Under the pieces are notes generated by a model that was not told where the DNA came from, ran no database searches, and saw nothing but the letters and a program-made list of their open reading frames with translations. A stretch of 64,000 nt of DNA, from positions 1,054,001 to 1,118,000 of the forward strand of contig NZ_AP025464.1 of the NCBI RefSeq assembly GCF_024347335.1, written 5' to 3'. This document shows, piece by piece, positions 50,743-59,510 of the stretch. Origin of the DNA: Vibrio celticus (lineage in GTDB: Bacteria; Pseudomonadota; Gammaproteobacteria; Enterobacterales; Vibrionaceae). How positions within the stretch are numbered: position 1 is the first letter of the stretch; each line of letters begins with the position of its first letter. Made by a program: the position numbers and the translations under genes.

Positions 50743-52008
50743 TTAAAACGCGTACATTCTTTTATCTGTCGATAATTCAAAGCAATATTGCGCGTGTTTA
50801 TTAAGGCACTCAAACACTTCTCGATCCAACTTAAAGTTATCAACGTGGTCCGTCAAAATAGCGAGTGTTTCTTCTAATGTCATACCTGCACGATAAGGGC
50901 GAGACTGAGTTAGCGCTTGAAACACATCCACTACAGCAACAATTCGACTGGGTTGATCCAACTCTTCAGCCGTTTTGCCCATTGGGTAACCCGAACCATC
51001 TAACCTTTCATGGTGATTAGATGCCCACTGACAAACCTGAGGTGAACTGAACAACTCCTGCAATGCGAATCGAGTGTCCGTTGCATGGCGTTTAATACAG
51101 CAATACTCTTCTTCAGTAAGTAAATCCGGCTTATGCAGAATGTCATTAGGGGTTTGCAGTTTACCGATATCATGAACCAACCCAGCCAGATAGAGTTTAC
51201 GCTGAGTGGTGTATGAATAACCCAGCTGTTTGGCGAGGTATTCTGAAAGCTGCCCAACCTTCAAAGAGTGCTTAAAGGTAAACGAACTTTTGGTATCAAC
51301 GACGTTGGCAATAAATTCGGCAAAGGCCACTGTTTCATCCAACGACATCTGTTGAGAGAAGAATGGCACAGGCTCAAAATTATCCCTCATGTTCTCGATG
51401 TATGGGATCTCCATAGAAAACCAGAAATCATCTAGATCGACCAACTCACACATGTGTTGAACAAGGTTGGTTTCGAACATCTCATCGGCTTGTTCAGTCA
51501 AACGTTCAATGATGCTCGCTTTACCATCGGGTGTTAGGTTTCCATAACGATCAGAAGAAGTTATGCCGTATAGATAATCCACTCTATCAGCAAGCATCAC
51601 GATAGCTGCTAACTCTTTTTCTAACTCGCTGATATGAATAGCCTTTAGCTCAGACCACGGAGTATGGTGATAAAGAACCGGCTTAGCGAATATAGAAAGA
51701 ACTGGGCACTCTTTTAATATTTGGTAGCCCTTTTGACAATGGTGATAGCTTGAGTCAGGTACAAACCCAGACGTTAAACTGAGCTGTTCATCAATTTGCG
51801 AGACACCACAGTCGTGAATCAAGCCTAACGAAAACGCGAGCTGCGCTTGCTCTTCTTCCCACCCCACACTCAGAGCACATCGATACGCGATGTAGCCCAC
51901 TCTCTGTCCATGATTTTTACTTTCGAAACCGACGTTATCAAGCGCCTTAGCAATACCGAATAGAGCCTTCCTTAGGTCCACGGTCACGTCCTGGCAATGT
52001 TGATTCAT
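50743..52008 (-). CDS. HD-GYP cyclic-di-GMP phosphodiesterase with tandem HD domains
   Basis: 421 residues. The N-terminal domain is a degenerate HD (LGLIHDCGVSQ, His65-Asp66) without GYP. The C-terminal domain is a full HD-GYP (LAGLVHDIGKLQTP, His279-Asp280; NHHERLDGSGYP, residues 331-342; VVDVFQALTQSRPYR). It should cleave cyclic di-GMP to GMP with a metal pair. Tandem architectures with a degenerate first domain are known in Vibrio. It is cytosolic and a single gene. Confidence 0.92.
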   Translation of the reverse strand: MNQHCQDVTVDLRKALFGIAKALDNVGFESKNHGQRVGYIAYRCALSVGWEEEQAQLAFSLGLIHDCGVSQIDEQLSLTSGFVPDSSYHHCQKGYQILKECPVLSIFAKPVLYHHTPWSELKAIHISELEKELAAIVMLADRVDYLYGITSSDRYGNLTPDGKASIIERLTEQADEMFETNLVQHMCELVDLDDFWFSMEIPYIENMRDNFEPVPFFSQQMSLDETVAFAEFIANVVDTKSSFTFKHSLKVGQLSEYLAKQLGYSYTTQRKLYLAGLVHDIGKLQTPNDILHKPDLLTEEEYCCIKRHATDTRFALQELFSSPQVCQWASNHHERLDGSGYPMGKTAEELDQPSRIVAVVDVFQALTQSRPYRAGMTLEETLAILTDHVDNFKLDREVFECLNKHAQYCFELSTDKRMYAF

Positions 52009-52234
52009 TATTTAAGCCTAGCATTTTTATAGTTTTTATATATTTAGGCCGCTAATACTAATGCATAGCTAATGATTATATACACAACTATTGTAAGGTT
52101 TAATGAGTTTCGTGATAGATCTAACGTATCACGAAAAATCCGTGCTACAAGTGGTTGCATATTAAAAATCATGCGACATTATAGCCTGCCGACTAAGATT
52201 CGCTTAAATTAAGCAGCCATAAAAAAGGAAAGAC

Positions 52235-52771
52235 ATGTTTAAAACGGTTATCGACAACGAACTCTCCATCGCATTGGTTGAAGAAAGCTTCGCTTCTCAC
52301 TACGCGGAAATCTCACAAAGCCAGAATGAGTACCTAAGCCAATGGCTCGCGTGGCCGCCACATTGTAAAACCGAGCAAGACTTTAGGATCTTCATCCAAC
52401 GCTCGCTACACGATTATGCGGAAGGGAAAAGCATGACTTGTGCGATCGTGTATCAAGACAAGGTCGTCGGTAACTGCAGTTTCAATACCATTGACCATGA
52501 TAAGCAAAAGGTGACGATAGGTTATTGGTTATCTGAGACATACCAAGGAAAGGGGATTGTGACGCGCGTTGTCCAGAAGCTGATTGATATTGCTTTCAAT
52601 GAGTTAGATATGGAAAAGGTCGAGATATCAGCCGCAACCGGTAACCAAAGCAGCCGCAAGGTTTGTGAGCGCTTACATTTCACGTTAGAAGGCATCATCA
52701 CGCGTAACGAGAACTTGAATGGTCGCATCGTTGACCACGCTATTTATGGCCTTCATCGCTCTAAGCTCTAA
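52235..52771 (+). CDS. GNAT-family acetyltransferase (RimJ/RimL type)
   Basis: A 178-residue acetyltransferase: GYWLSETYQGKGIVTRVVQKLIDIAFNELDMEKVEISAATGNQSSRKVCERLHFTLEGI contains the acetyl-CoA loop (Q-G-K-G) and the RimL-type N-x2-S-R pattern. It transfers an acetyl group to a protein N-terminus or small amine; target unknown. AAGGAAAGAC precedes the ATG. A heptamer repeat covers its last codons and stop. Confidence 0.88.
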   Translation: MFKTVIDNELSIALVEESFASHYAEISQSQNEYLSQWLAWPPHCKTEQDFRIFIQRSLHDYAEGKSMTCAIVYQDKVVGNCSFNTIDHDKQKVTIGYWLSETYQGKGIVTRVVQKLIDIAFNELDMEKVEISAATGNQSSRKVCERLHFTLEGIITRNENLNGRIVDHAIYGLHRSKL

Positions 52772-52801
52772 GCTCTAAGCTCTAAGCTCTAAGCTCTAAG
52801 C
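52758..52801 (+). repeat. (GCTCTAA)6 tandem repeat over a stop codon
   Basis: Six full units of GCTCTAA at 52758-52799 plus GC. The stop codon of the acetyltransferase gene is at the end of unit two. Any allele with at least two units keeps the same protein end. Confidence 0.95.
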
Positions 52802-52841
52802 AGTAGTACTAAGAAGTCACTAGCTTGTAAATCGGAATATG

Positions 52842-52878
52842 AAAAAGCCACGGTATTAGTCCGTGGCTTTGTTATTTG
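52842..52878. terminator. Bidirectional terminator
   Basis: AAAGCCACGG pairs with CCGTGGCTTT. On the minus strand TTTTT follows; on the plus strand the tail is TTTGTTATTT. It serves the acetyltransferase and kinase genes. Confidence 0.85.
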
Positions 52879-52908
52879 ACGAGCCAGAAGAGCTCTTAAA
52901 GCTACAGT

Positions 52909-54219
52909 TTATGCGATCTTAGGAATCACGATACTGAACTTGGCACCACCATGGTTGCTGTCGTCGATTTTAATATCCCAAGAAAGCTTTTTAGCCGCCG
53001 ATAGAGCAATCGCGAGGCCTAACCCCAATCCACCTGTGGTCGACGTTCTGCTTGAGTCTAGTCGAGAGAACGGAAGGAATACCTCATCACGCTTATTTTC
53101 GGGTATTCCAGAACCATTATCTTCAATCACCACCAGCCAGTTTTCTGAGTTCTCATCTAACGTCATCCACACTTTGTCTTTCGTGTAATTACCCGCATTC
53201 TTAAGAACGTTATCGAACACCAAGCGCGCCATTGAACAGTCACACTTAATCTTGCACTCTAGCTGTACCTTAGATTCAAAGGTGGCATTGTCTAGTTTCG
53301 AGTAACGAATTCGGTCTAGGCAATAGTCACGAAGATCGGAGGTCATTTTAACGAGCTCAAAGAAAGAGTTATCCATGACATTCAACTTCGACAGCATGAT
53401 GATTTCTGACGTGAGCTCGTTGATATCCTCAATGTAGGTATCAATGTCATCGAAAAGAACCTGATGATTATCGGGGGCTCCCCTTCTTAGGATATCGGTC
53501 GCCAGTTGAATACGACTTAGCGGAGTTCGTACTTCGTGTGGGATAGCTTGAGCGAAAATATGACTTTGTTTTACTTTGCTTTCGATCTCTTCAGCCATGA
53601 AGTTAAAACTGCTGGCCAAATCAGAAACAGGATGGATATCGTCCATGTCAGATCGAGTACTAAGCTTGCCCTTACCAAACTGTTTCTGCTTCTCGACGAG
53701 CAACTCTATTCTTTCTTGAAAACGCCTCACAGGTAAGTAAACACTTGCTCCAATCGCCACAATCACAGCCAACAACAGCCCTAACAAAAAGTGTCGTTCT
53801 GAGTCTTCGTACCATTCAATGTCAGGAGAGAAAAAGTCCCCTACCTCACTGAACCCAAAACTGAATTTAGAGTTTGGTAGCTGAAACACGGCCGAATAGA
53901 GGTTGTCATCACTTAGATATATCGGCACACCGTTTAAGGTTGTGTATAACTCACATTGTTGGCAAGGCGCCTCGCCCGACCAATTCTCCAACAGGCGCAA
54001 ATTGAAGATATAAAATTGTTGGTAGCCTGTTCTATCGAGCTCTTTATAGAGTGAGTTTTCTTGATTGTGTTGACGAACATACTGCTCCGCAAAGTAGATG
54101 CCATCATTGAGGAAGGTTTCGATCTCGGTGCGTCGCATGTGCCCCTCACCAAGGTTCAAGAACAAAAATATCGTTGCCGACATCCCAGTCACAATCCCAA
54201 GGTATAAGCGAGCAAACAT
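52909..54219 (-). CDS. RstB-like sensor histidine kinase
   Basis: 436 residues from ATG 54219. The frame is open to a TTG at 54258 (overlapping the regulator gene), but an RstB-like kinase begins with its membrane helix, as MFARLYLGIVTGMSATIFLFLNLGEGHM does. Domains: helix 1, periplasmic region with a Cys pair (APCQQCELY), helix 2 (HFLLGLLLAVIVAIGASVYL), HAMP, HisKA (FAQAIPHEVRTPLSR), HATPase (NVLKNAGNYTKD, EDNGSGIPENKRDEVFLPF, GGLGLGLAI). The PHEVRTP H-box replaces the usual SHE. It is coupled to the response regulator gene upstream. Confidence 0.88.
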   Translation of the reverse strand: MFARLYLGIVTGMSATIFLFLNLGEGHMRRTEIETFLNDGIYFAEQYVRQHNQENSLYKELDRTGYQQFYIFNLRLLENWSGEAPCQQCELYTTLNGVPIYLSDDNLYSAVFQLPNSKFSFGFSEVGDFFSPDIEWYEDSERHFLLGLLLAVIVAIGASVYLPVRRFQERIELLVEKQKQFGKGKLSTRSDMDDIHPVSDLASSFNFMAEEIESKVKQSHIFAQAIPHEVRTPLSRIQLATDILRRGAPDNHQVLFDDIDTYIEDINELTSEIIMLSKLNVMDNSFFELVKMTSDLRDYCLDRIRYSKLDNATFESKVQLECKIKCDCSMARLVFDNVLKNAGNYTKDKVWMTLDENSENWLVVIEDNGSGIPENKRDEVFLPFSRLDSSRTSTTGGLGLGLAIALSAAKKLSWDIKIDDSNHGGAKFSIVIPKIA

Positions 54220-54250
54220 CGAAACCGAGCGAAGCTTCGTAGCAATGAAC

Positions 54251-54940
54251 TTACGCAACCAGCATGTACCCCTTGTTGCGAACCGTACGAATCAACTGTT
54301 TGTCTTTTGCGTGAATGCGCAGCTTTCGGCGTAACCCAGACACGCGCATATCAATCGAGCGGTCGTTGAACGCGTAATCTATCCCTCTAAATAACTGACA
54401 GCACTGGTCTCGAGTCACGACCTGACAGATGTTATTAACGAGAAGGTTTAAGATTTCAAATTCAGCAGAAGTAAGCTTAAGGTTTTGGCCGTAGAGCGTG
54501 GCACTTTGAGCAGAGCTGTTGATTACAATATCGCACTGTTTTTCAGCCGTAGTTTCTTGGGCAGTTGTTACGGGAGTCGCTCGACGTAATAACGCTTCAA
54601 TTCGCGCTAACAAGGCATGGCCACGAATCGGTTTGGCAACGTAATCGTCCGCACCAAATTTAAACAAGCTGACCTCGCTCATTTCATCGGCGGAAGCCGT
54701 TAGCACTAAAATCATTCCATTGTAAAACTCACGGGCTTGACGGCAAATTTGCGCTCCGCTCATCCCTGGAAGCATCAAGTCCAACAGCACTAAATCAGGT
54801 TCAATACTGCGGATCGCTTCAAGTGCCAAGTTCCCTTCATGAACAACGCTAACATTGTAACCTTCAGCTTCGAGGTAAAGCGTCGTTAGACGAGCTATCT
54901 CTTGGTCATCTTCAACAATGAGCACTTTGGTTTTCGACAT
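54251..54940 (-). CDS. OmpR-family response regulator (RstA-like)
   Basis: 229 residues from ATG 54940; a GTG at 54949 is a weaker alternative. Receiver domain with acidic pocket (VLIVEDDQ), phosphoacceptor Asp54 (DLVLLDLMLPGMSG) and Lys (YVAKPIRGHALLARIEALLRR). The C-terminal winged helix includes LTSAEFEILNLLVNN and DFNDRSIDMRVSGLRRKL (with AFNDRS here). It receives phosphate from the adjacent kinase and controls genes from membrane or envelope signals. It is the first gene of the pair; the kinase follows. Confidence 0.92.
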   Translation of the reverse strand: MSKTKVLIVEDDQEIARLTTLYLEAEGYNVSVVHEGNLALEAIRSIEPDLVLLDLMLPGMSGAQICRQAREFYNGMILVLTASADEMSEVSLFKFGADDYVAKPIRGHALLARIEALLRRATPVTTAQETTAEKQCDIVINSSAQSATLYGQNLKLTSAEFEILNLLVNNICQVVTRDQCCQLFRGIDYAFNDRSIDMRVSGLRRKLRIHAKDKQLIRTVRNKGYMLVA

Positions 54941-55632
54941 TCCTATCACCAGTATTTATTAAAAGCGAAGGCAGTATATATACTGGTCATAGATCATCAA
55001 TATTGGAATCAGAGCCCTACATTTACCGTACGCAAAACATAGTAATCACTTTTGTACATACACGTTTACAGAATAGAGAACCAACAACCGGTGCGCCTTG
55101 GTTTATCAAGGTTTCCTCCTTCAGAGCACATTATTTGCTGTGTTTTAATCGCCTACCACCCGCTTACATTTGCTTTATTTTCTTACGCGCACTTACATTT
55201 GATGCGTTTACAAAACCCAATCAAACCAACTATCCATACACCAATGATATAACAGTTAATAATACTGAAAAATCTCAATTTACTGGATATAAAATTCAAT
55301 GTTATAGACTTACAAGCAAAGGTAATCGATTACCTAATCCTACGCTCAGAGCTTTCCATTTTTCATCGTGAGGTGGACCCTGTTAAGCAATACCTTATTA
55401 AAGTAACATTCACCCCATTAATAAATAGATTCAATATTACGCAATAATTACTTCCACAGGGCCTATTTTAAGATGAATAAAACGCTTTCACTGTTATTGA
55501 CCACCACCGCTTTAATTTCAATATCGTCTTCTACTGACGGTTAGAAACCAGAATCCAATTTGATGCGCGACAACCGAACACACGATTTCGGTGATCGCTG
55601 TTCGACCAAAATATCAGTTCACCGAGTTCAAT
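54941..55632. other. Intergenic stretch with a short signal-peptide-like ORF
   Basis: About 690 bases. Frames up to 122 codons here read as low-probability sequence. One feature stands out: ATG at 55474 begins MNKTLSLLLTTTALISISSSTDG and then stops (TAG 55543-55545), an N-terminus like a signal peptide without a body. It may be the remnant of a secreted protein gene. Confidence 0.4.
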
Positions 55633-55788
55633 ATGATGACAAGTTATCAACCTTTCGAGCATCTCCAGTGTCCAATTTGAATATATGACATTGATAATAA
55701 GAGAATAACTTGGGCAAACAGCAGCGCCCTTCCTCTATGGGAGTCTGAATCTCTATTTGAGCTGACATCACGCGACTTTAGTGTCGAG
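55633..55788 (+). pseudogene. Separated 5' end of the GGDEF-EAL gene (in-frame TGA)
   Basis: In the frame of the downstream gene, ATG 55633 reads MMTSYQPFEHLQCPI, then TGA (55678-55680), then IYDIDNKRITWANSSALPLWES, then the rest without another stop. This is a PAS-domain start in which the stop sits where relatives have Trp (PIWxYDI). A single G-to-A change explains it. No ribosome site precedes the ATG at 55789. Confidence 0.8.
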
Positions 55789-57588
55789 ATGTCAAAAGCA
55801 ATCGAAGCGACATTGGAAGAGTACCAAAGGCAATTTCTACGCAACGAAAGCATCAAGACATGGTGGAACTTCACTCCCAACTACATTTCGAAGCGTGCAT
55901 TATGTCTGTTTTCTGGGATCCCATTGCACGATGGTCGAACGGGTATGTTGGTACAAGTCGTCGCTGAAGAAGGCAGTTTAAGGCACGACCTCGCTTGCTC
56001 TGATGGTGCAAACCTCTCCCTTCTATTTGATAAGTCGGGAAGCGTAGTAAGTGCTAACTCCGCGTTTTTTCACAACTACGGCTCACCGTTTAGCACCCTA
56101 TCCGACTTCGTTTCAAGTGAAGAGACAGCAGCACAATGGCTGTTTACCGTGCGCAAAGGCCGAGAGATATTAGAAGAAGTCAGCTGCGAAATAGATGGCA
56201 AGACACACCACTTTGATGTGCAAGGAAAGTGGCTCTTTGATAAAAGCGAACTGCTGTTAAACCTAACCTGTACCACAAAGCAAAAAGAGAAGCTGATAAA
56301 AGCCAGATACAACGCAGAACACGACTGTTTAACGGAGCTTTATAATCGCCGTGGGATCAGCAACCTTCTAGAAACCAGCATTGCCTATCGCTCACCGTTT
56401 GAATTGATGTTTGTCGACCTTGATGGCTTCAAATTAGTTAATGACACTTATGGGCACACTGTCGGAGACCAACTACTCAAACAGGTTGGTGAACGCCTTA
56501 AACAGTTGGTTGATGAGAAATGCATGATCGGGCGATTTGGTGGCGATGAATTCATTGTGATTGCCCACACCTGCCGAAATCAAAATATCCCATTACTCTG
56601 CTCTCGTATCATTGATGCATTAAACCAAAGTTTCCATATCAGAGGCATCGGCAGTTTGTCTGTCGGTTGCAGCATAGGTACCGCGCATTTCCCTGATAAC
56701 GCGGTTGACCAAGAAACATTGCTAAAACAAGCGGGTATGGCGATGCATCTTGCAAAAGCGAATGGTCGAAACCGCTTCCAAACGTTTACCCCAGACTTAG
56801 CGCAAACCCTGCATCGCAAAGTAGAGATCCGCCACCGACTGGCACGCGCCATAGAAAACGACGATCTCAACCTTCACTATCAACCGATCATGAACACTAA
56901 CAGCGACAAGGTGAAAGGGTTTGAAGCCTTACTTCGATGGTCAGATAAAGAACTAGGTAACATCGTCCCTGATGAGTTTATTAGCTTAGCGGAGGAGACA
57001 GGGCAGATTGTACCGCTCGGGAAATGGGTTCTTAACTCTGCACTCAAACAGCTATCTATATGGCAACGTGAGTTTGATAGTGAGTTGATGATGAGTATCA
57101 ATATTTCGAGTATTCAGATGCACGCAACCTTTGCCGAGCAGCTATTAGCAATGTTGAACTTCTACAATATCCAACCTCAAAGCATCGCCCTTGAGATCAC
57201 CGAATCTTCCATGATCTTCAAACATGGTGAAGTCAGACAAGCGTTAAGCGATATTTCTAAGTTGGGTGTTGAACTTCACCTTGATGACTTTGGCACAGGC
57301 TACTCGTCACTATCGATGTTGCATGACTTACCGATTAGCACCGTAAAACTCGATAAAAGCTTTGTCCACGGTTCACACAAAGGGAGCAAAGCGATTGTCC
57401 AAGCCACCCATGCTATCTGTGAAAAATTGGGGTTAAAAGTGGTTGCTGAAGGTGTCGAAACCGAAACGCAAAAAGCGTTCTTAATCGATTGTGGATACGA
57501 GTATCTTCAGGGGTTTTTATTTAGTAAGCCAATTCCCTCAAATGAAGTCGAAAGTCAGTTTTTGAATGGTCGACAATCCTACAATTAA
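55789..57588 (+). CDS. GGDEF-EAL protein, N-terminally truncated by nonsense codon
   Basis: 599 residues are open from the ATG at 55789. Intact domains: PAS-like (about 1-170), GGDEF with RFGGDEF, and EAL with FEALLRW, INISSIQM, EITESS, DDFGTGYSSL and EGVET, so both synthesis and breakdown sites are complete. The true start is 52 codons upstream across a TGA. Without a ribosome site at 55789 the protein is probably made poorly or not at all unless the TGA is read through. Ancestral length is about 651 residues. Confidence 0.8.
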   Translation: MSKAIEATLEEYQRQFLRNESIKTWWNFTPNYISKRALCLFSGIPLHDGRTGMLVQVVAEEGSLRHDLACSDGANLSLLFDKSGSVVSANSAFFHNYGSPFSTLSDFVSSEETAAQWLFTVRKGREILEEVSCEIDGKTHHFDVQGKWLFDKSELLLNLTCTTKQKEKLIKARYNAEHDCLTELYNRRGISNLLETSIAYRSPFELMFVDLDGFKLVNDTYGHTVGDQLLKQVGERLKQLVDEKCMIGRFGGDEFIVIAHTCRNQNIPLLCSRIIDALNQSFHIRGIGSLSVGCSIGTAHFPDNAVDQETLLKQAGMAMHLAKANGRNRFQTFTPDLAQTLHRKVEIRHRLARAIENDDLNLHYQPIMNTNSDKVKGFEALLRWSDKELGNIVPDEFISLAEETGQIVPLGKWVLNSALKQLSIWQREFDSELMMSINISSIQMHATFAEQLLAMLNFYNIQPQSIALEITESSMIFKHGEVRQALSDISKLGVELHLDDFGTGYSSLSMLHDLPISTVKLDKSFVHGSHKGSKAIVQATHAICEKLGLKVVAEGVETETQKAFLIDCGYEYLQGFLFSKPIPSNEVESQFLNGRQSYN

Positions 57589-57838
57589 AGACTTATTTAT
57601 CAATAAATTAAGTCGTTTTAATGTTTCGTAAACAATCGGCTGCTGTGGGTGTGTACGCTTACGTATGCTTACATAGCGTTTAACAGTAAGAGGAAATAAT
57701 TAAGCTATTGTTTATAAAGAAAATTAATTAGAAATTCACCCAATAAAACACCAAACCATTATACCCACTAACTGTAATGACTTTGGTATTTAGATTACCC
57801 TCATTCCGTCCCTTTAGCAGAGCAAATAATCGGTAACC

Positions 57839-58318
57839 ATGAACAGACAAAACGGCTTCACTCTTTTAGAACTCATCATCTCTGTATTAATTTTAGCGAT
57901 CGTTTCGGCGACAGCTATGGTCAAGTTCTTAGACGTTCAAGGAAGTGCTCGGGCGAGTAAAATACATGATGTGGCTGGTAACCTTCGCACGGGTATCGAT
58001 ATGATCTACGCGAAGTCAGCAATTGCTGGCGTTGAGGATGAATGCAACTATGTTGAAAAGACGGAGATTGAAACCTACTACGTCTGCCACGGCTATCCAA
58101 TCGCCTATGTTGACTCACTAAGAAGACTGCTCAATATCGACGCAACAGAGCTTCATGTCATCAACAAAGAAGTAGACTCTGGCAGCAATGCAGAAAGAGT
58201 AGCCGCCATCTCTTTCGACACCGAAAACTACACCTATTCGCCAGAAGGAGACTTTTGTCAGGTGCTTTACCAGCCAGAAAAAGAACCACAAATCGTGGTA
58301 CTTGATGGTGCATGTTAA
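57839..58318 (+). CDS. Prepilin-like protein (type IV/MSHA-type)
   Basis: A 159-residue protein with a type IV prepilin leader: MNRQNG then FTLLELIISVLILAIVSATAMVKFLDVQ, with the G-F cleavage site and Glu5 of the mature helix. The mature part has four Cys (ECNYV, YYVCHGYP, DFCQV, GAC) that could form two disulfides, and KFLDVQGSARASKIHDVAGNL resembles MshA. No other pilus gene is nearby, so it is an orphan minor pilin or adhesin. Confidence 0.88.
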   Translation: MNRQNGFTLLELIISVLILAIVSATAMVKFLDVQGSARASKIHDVAGNLRTGIDMIYAKSAIAGVEDECNYVEKTEIETYYVCHGYPIAYVDSLRRLLNIDATELHVINKEVDSGSNAERVAAISFDTENYTYSPEGDFCQVLYQPEKEPQIVVLDGAC

Positions 58319-59153
58319 ATACTCAACGATTGCACGCTTTCATAGTTAACACAAAGCCACCGCAACAGATCTTTGAATATCATGTGGTTACGCTAACATT
58401 TGCTCAAAAATAACACGAATTGATCTAACTTGTTGCTACTTACACTTTTAAGCAGTGCTCATGGTATAACACCAACCTCATTCATATCTTATTTTCATCA
58501 CTAGCCGATGAATATTTACATGCACACATATTTGATACATATGTCAATGATAATCCCATTAAAATCCTTTAATCAACACCTCATGATAAACATCACCCTT
58601 TCCCTATTTTAAATATCCCATCTTAAAGTTTCATTATTTAAATTCCGTAACAGAATAAATTAAAGTCAATTATTTAACAAATATAGTTAATTCTATCATT
58701 GATTAATTTAATTAAATCACCAAAACAATAATCCGTTTAAATTATATTAATATCACATAAACTGACATAATTTAATTTTATCCTGAAAAATTCTGATAAA
58801 TCTGACACATAGATAATCTGAATGAATACCATCAGAAGCTACATTAGAAACCTCTAAATCCAGTCGCTAAACCTACCGCGTAGAAGCTGTGAAATGGATA
58901 AATACCAAAACAAATGGATAAATCCCCTTTACCCCTTGTAAATCATTGGCTTTCATTTATAAATTCAACTTTTGGGTGAACATCTCCATAACCTTTCATT
59001 AAAGCCCAAATTCTGCGATTAGTATCAACATCTTAAGAGAAAATGGTGACATTTTGGTTATATTATTTAGATCGAACTCTTGTGTTGAATGACAATCCCA
59101 GCCATCACATATCCATCACACAAATATAATAACTATCGCTTAGGAGTTGAGCT
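58319..59153. other. Very AT-rich intergenic region
   Basis: About 835 bases, clearly poorer in G+C than the rest of the window, with no gene. It precedes the winged-helix gene. The composition suggests an H-NS-silenced or transferred segment. I see no terminator or att-like site. Confidence 0.55.
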
Positions 59154-59510
59154 ATGCACTGTTCTTTCAATATAAATAACAATAATGAGAGCTTGCAACT
59201 GATCTACAATGAAGAAAAAATATACATAAAAAGAGACAGTAATAAGATATCAGAGGAAACTCTTAATAGTAAAGAGAGTTTTGTTTTCAAATACCTTATT
59301 GAACACTCGTCAATATCAAACCCTCAATCTGCACGAGATGTTGAAGAATCTTTTAAATTACATTTTGACGAAGAGTTTAGCTTATACGCGTTAAAAAACA
59401 TTATTGCTTCTATAAGAAAGAAATATCGAAGCTTATGTAAAAAAGCGAAGGTAGATAATAATAGCGAACTTATCTCTAACCTTTATCATAGACTGAACCT
59501 TAAGCATTAA
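59154..59510 (+). pseudogene. 5' half of a ToxR-like winged-helix / EAL gene, cut by IS insertion
   Basis: 111 native residues, then seven from the IS end (RLNLKH and stop). The native part is a winged-helix DNA-binding domain of the OmpR/ToxR/CadC type (SKESFVFKYLIEHSS...NPQSARDVEESF...FSLYALKNIIASIRKKYR). AGGAG precedes the ATG at good distance. The interruption falls after ...ELISNLY at a codon boundary; the gene continues at 60888 as KVGYFIDLDKSS. The intact gene would encode 581 residues. Confidence 0.88.
59477..59486. repeat. Target-site duplication, left copy
   Basis: TAACCTTTAT here is repeated exactly at 60878-60887, flanking the IS element. Confidence 0.93.

Noticed and set aside
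55003..55371. 122-codon frame
   Set aside because: No domain, no ribosome site, composition unlike neighbouring proteins; probably chance.
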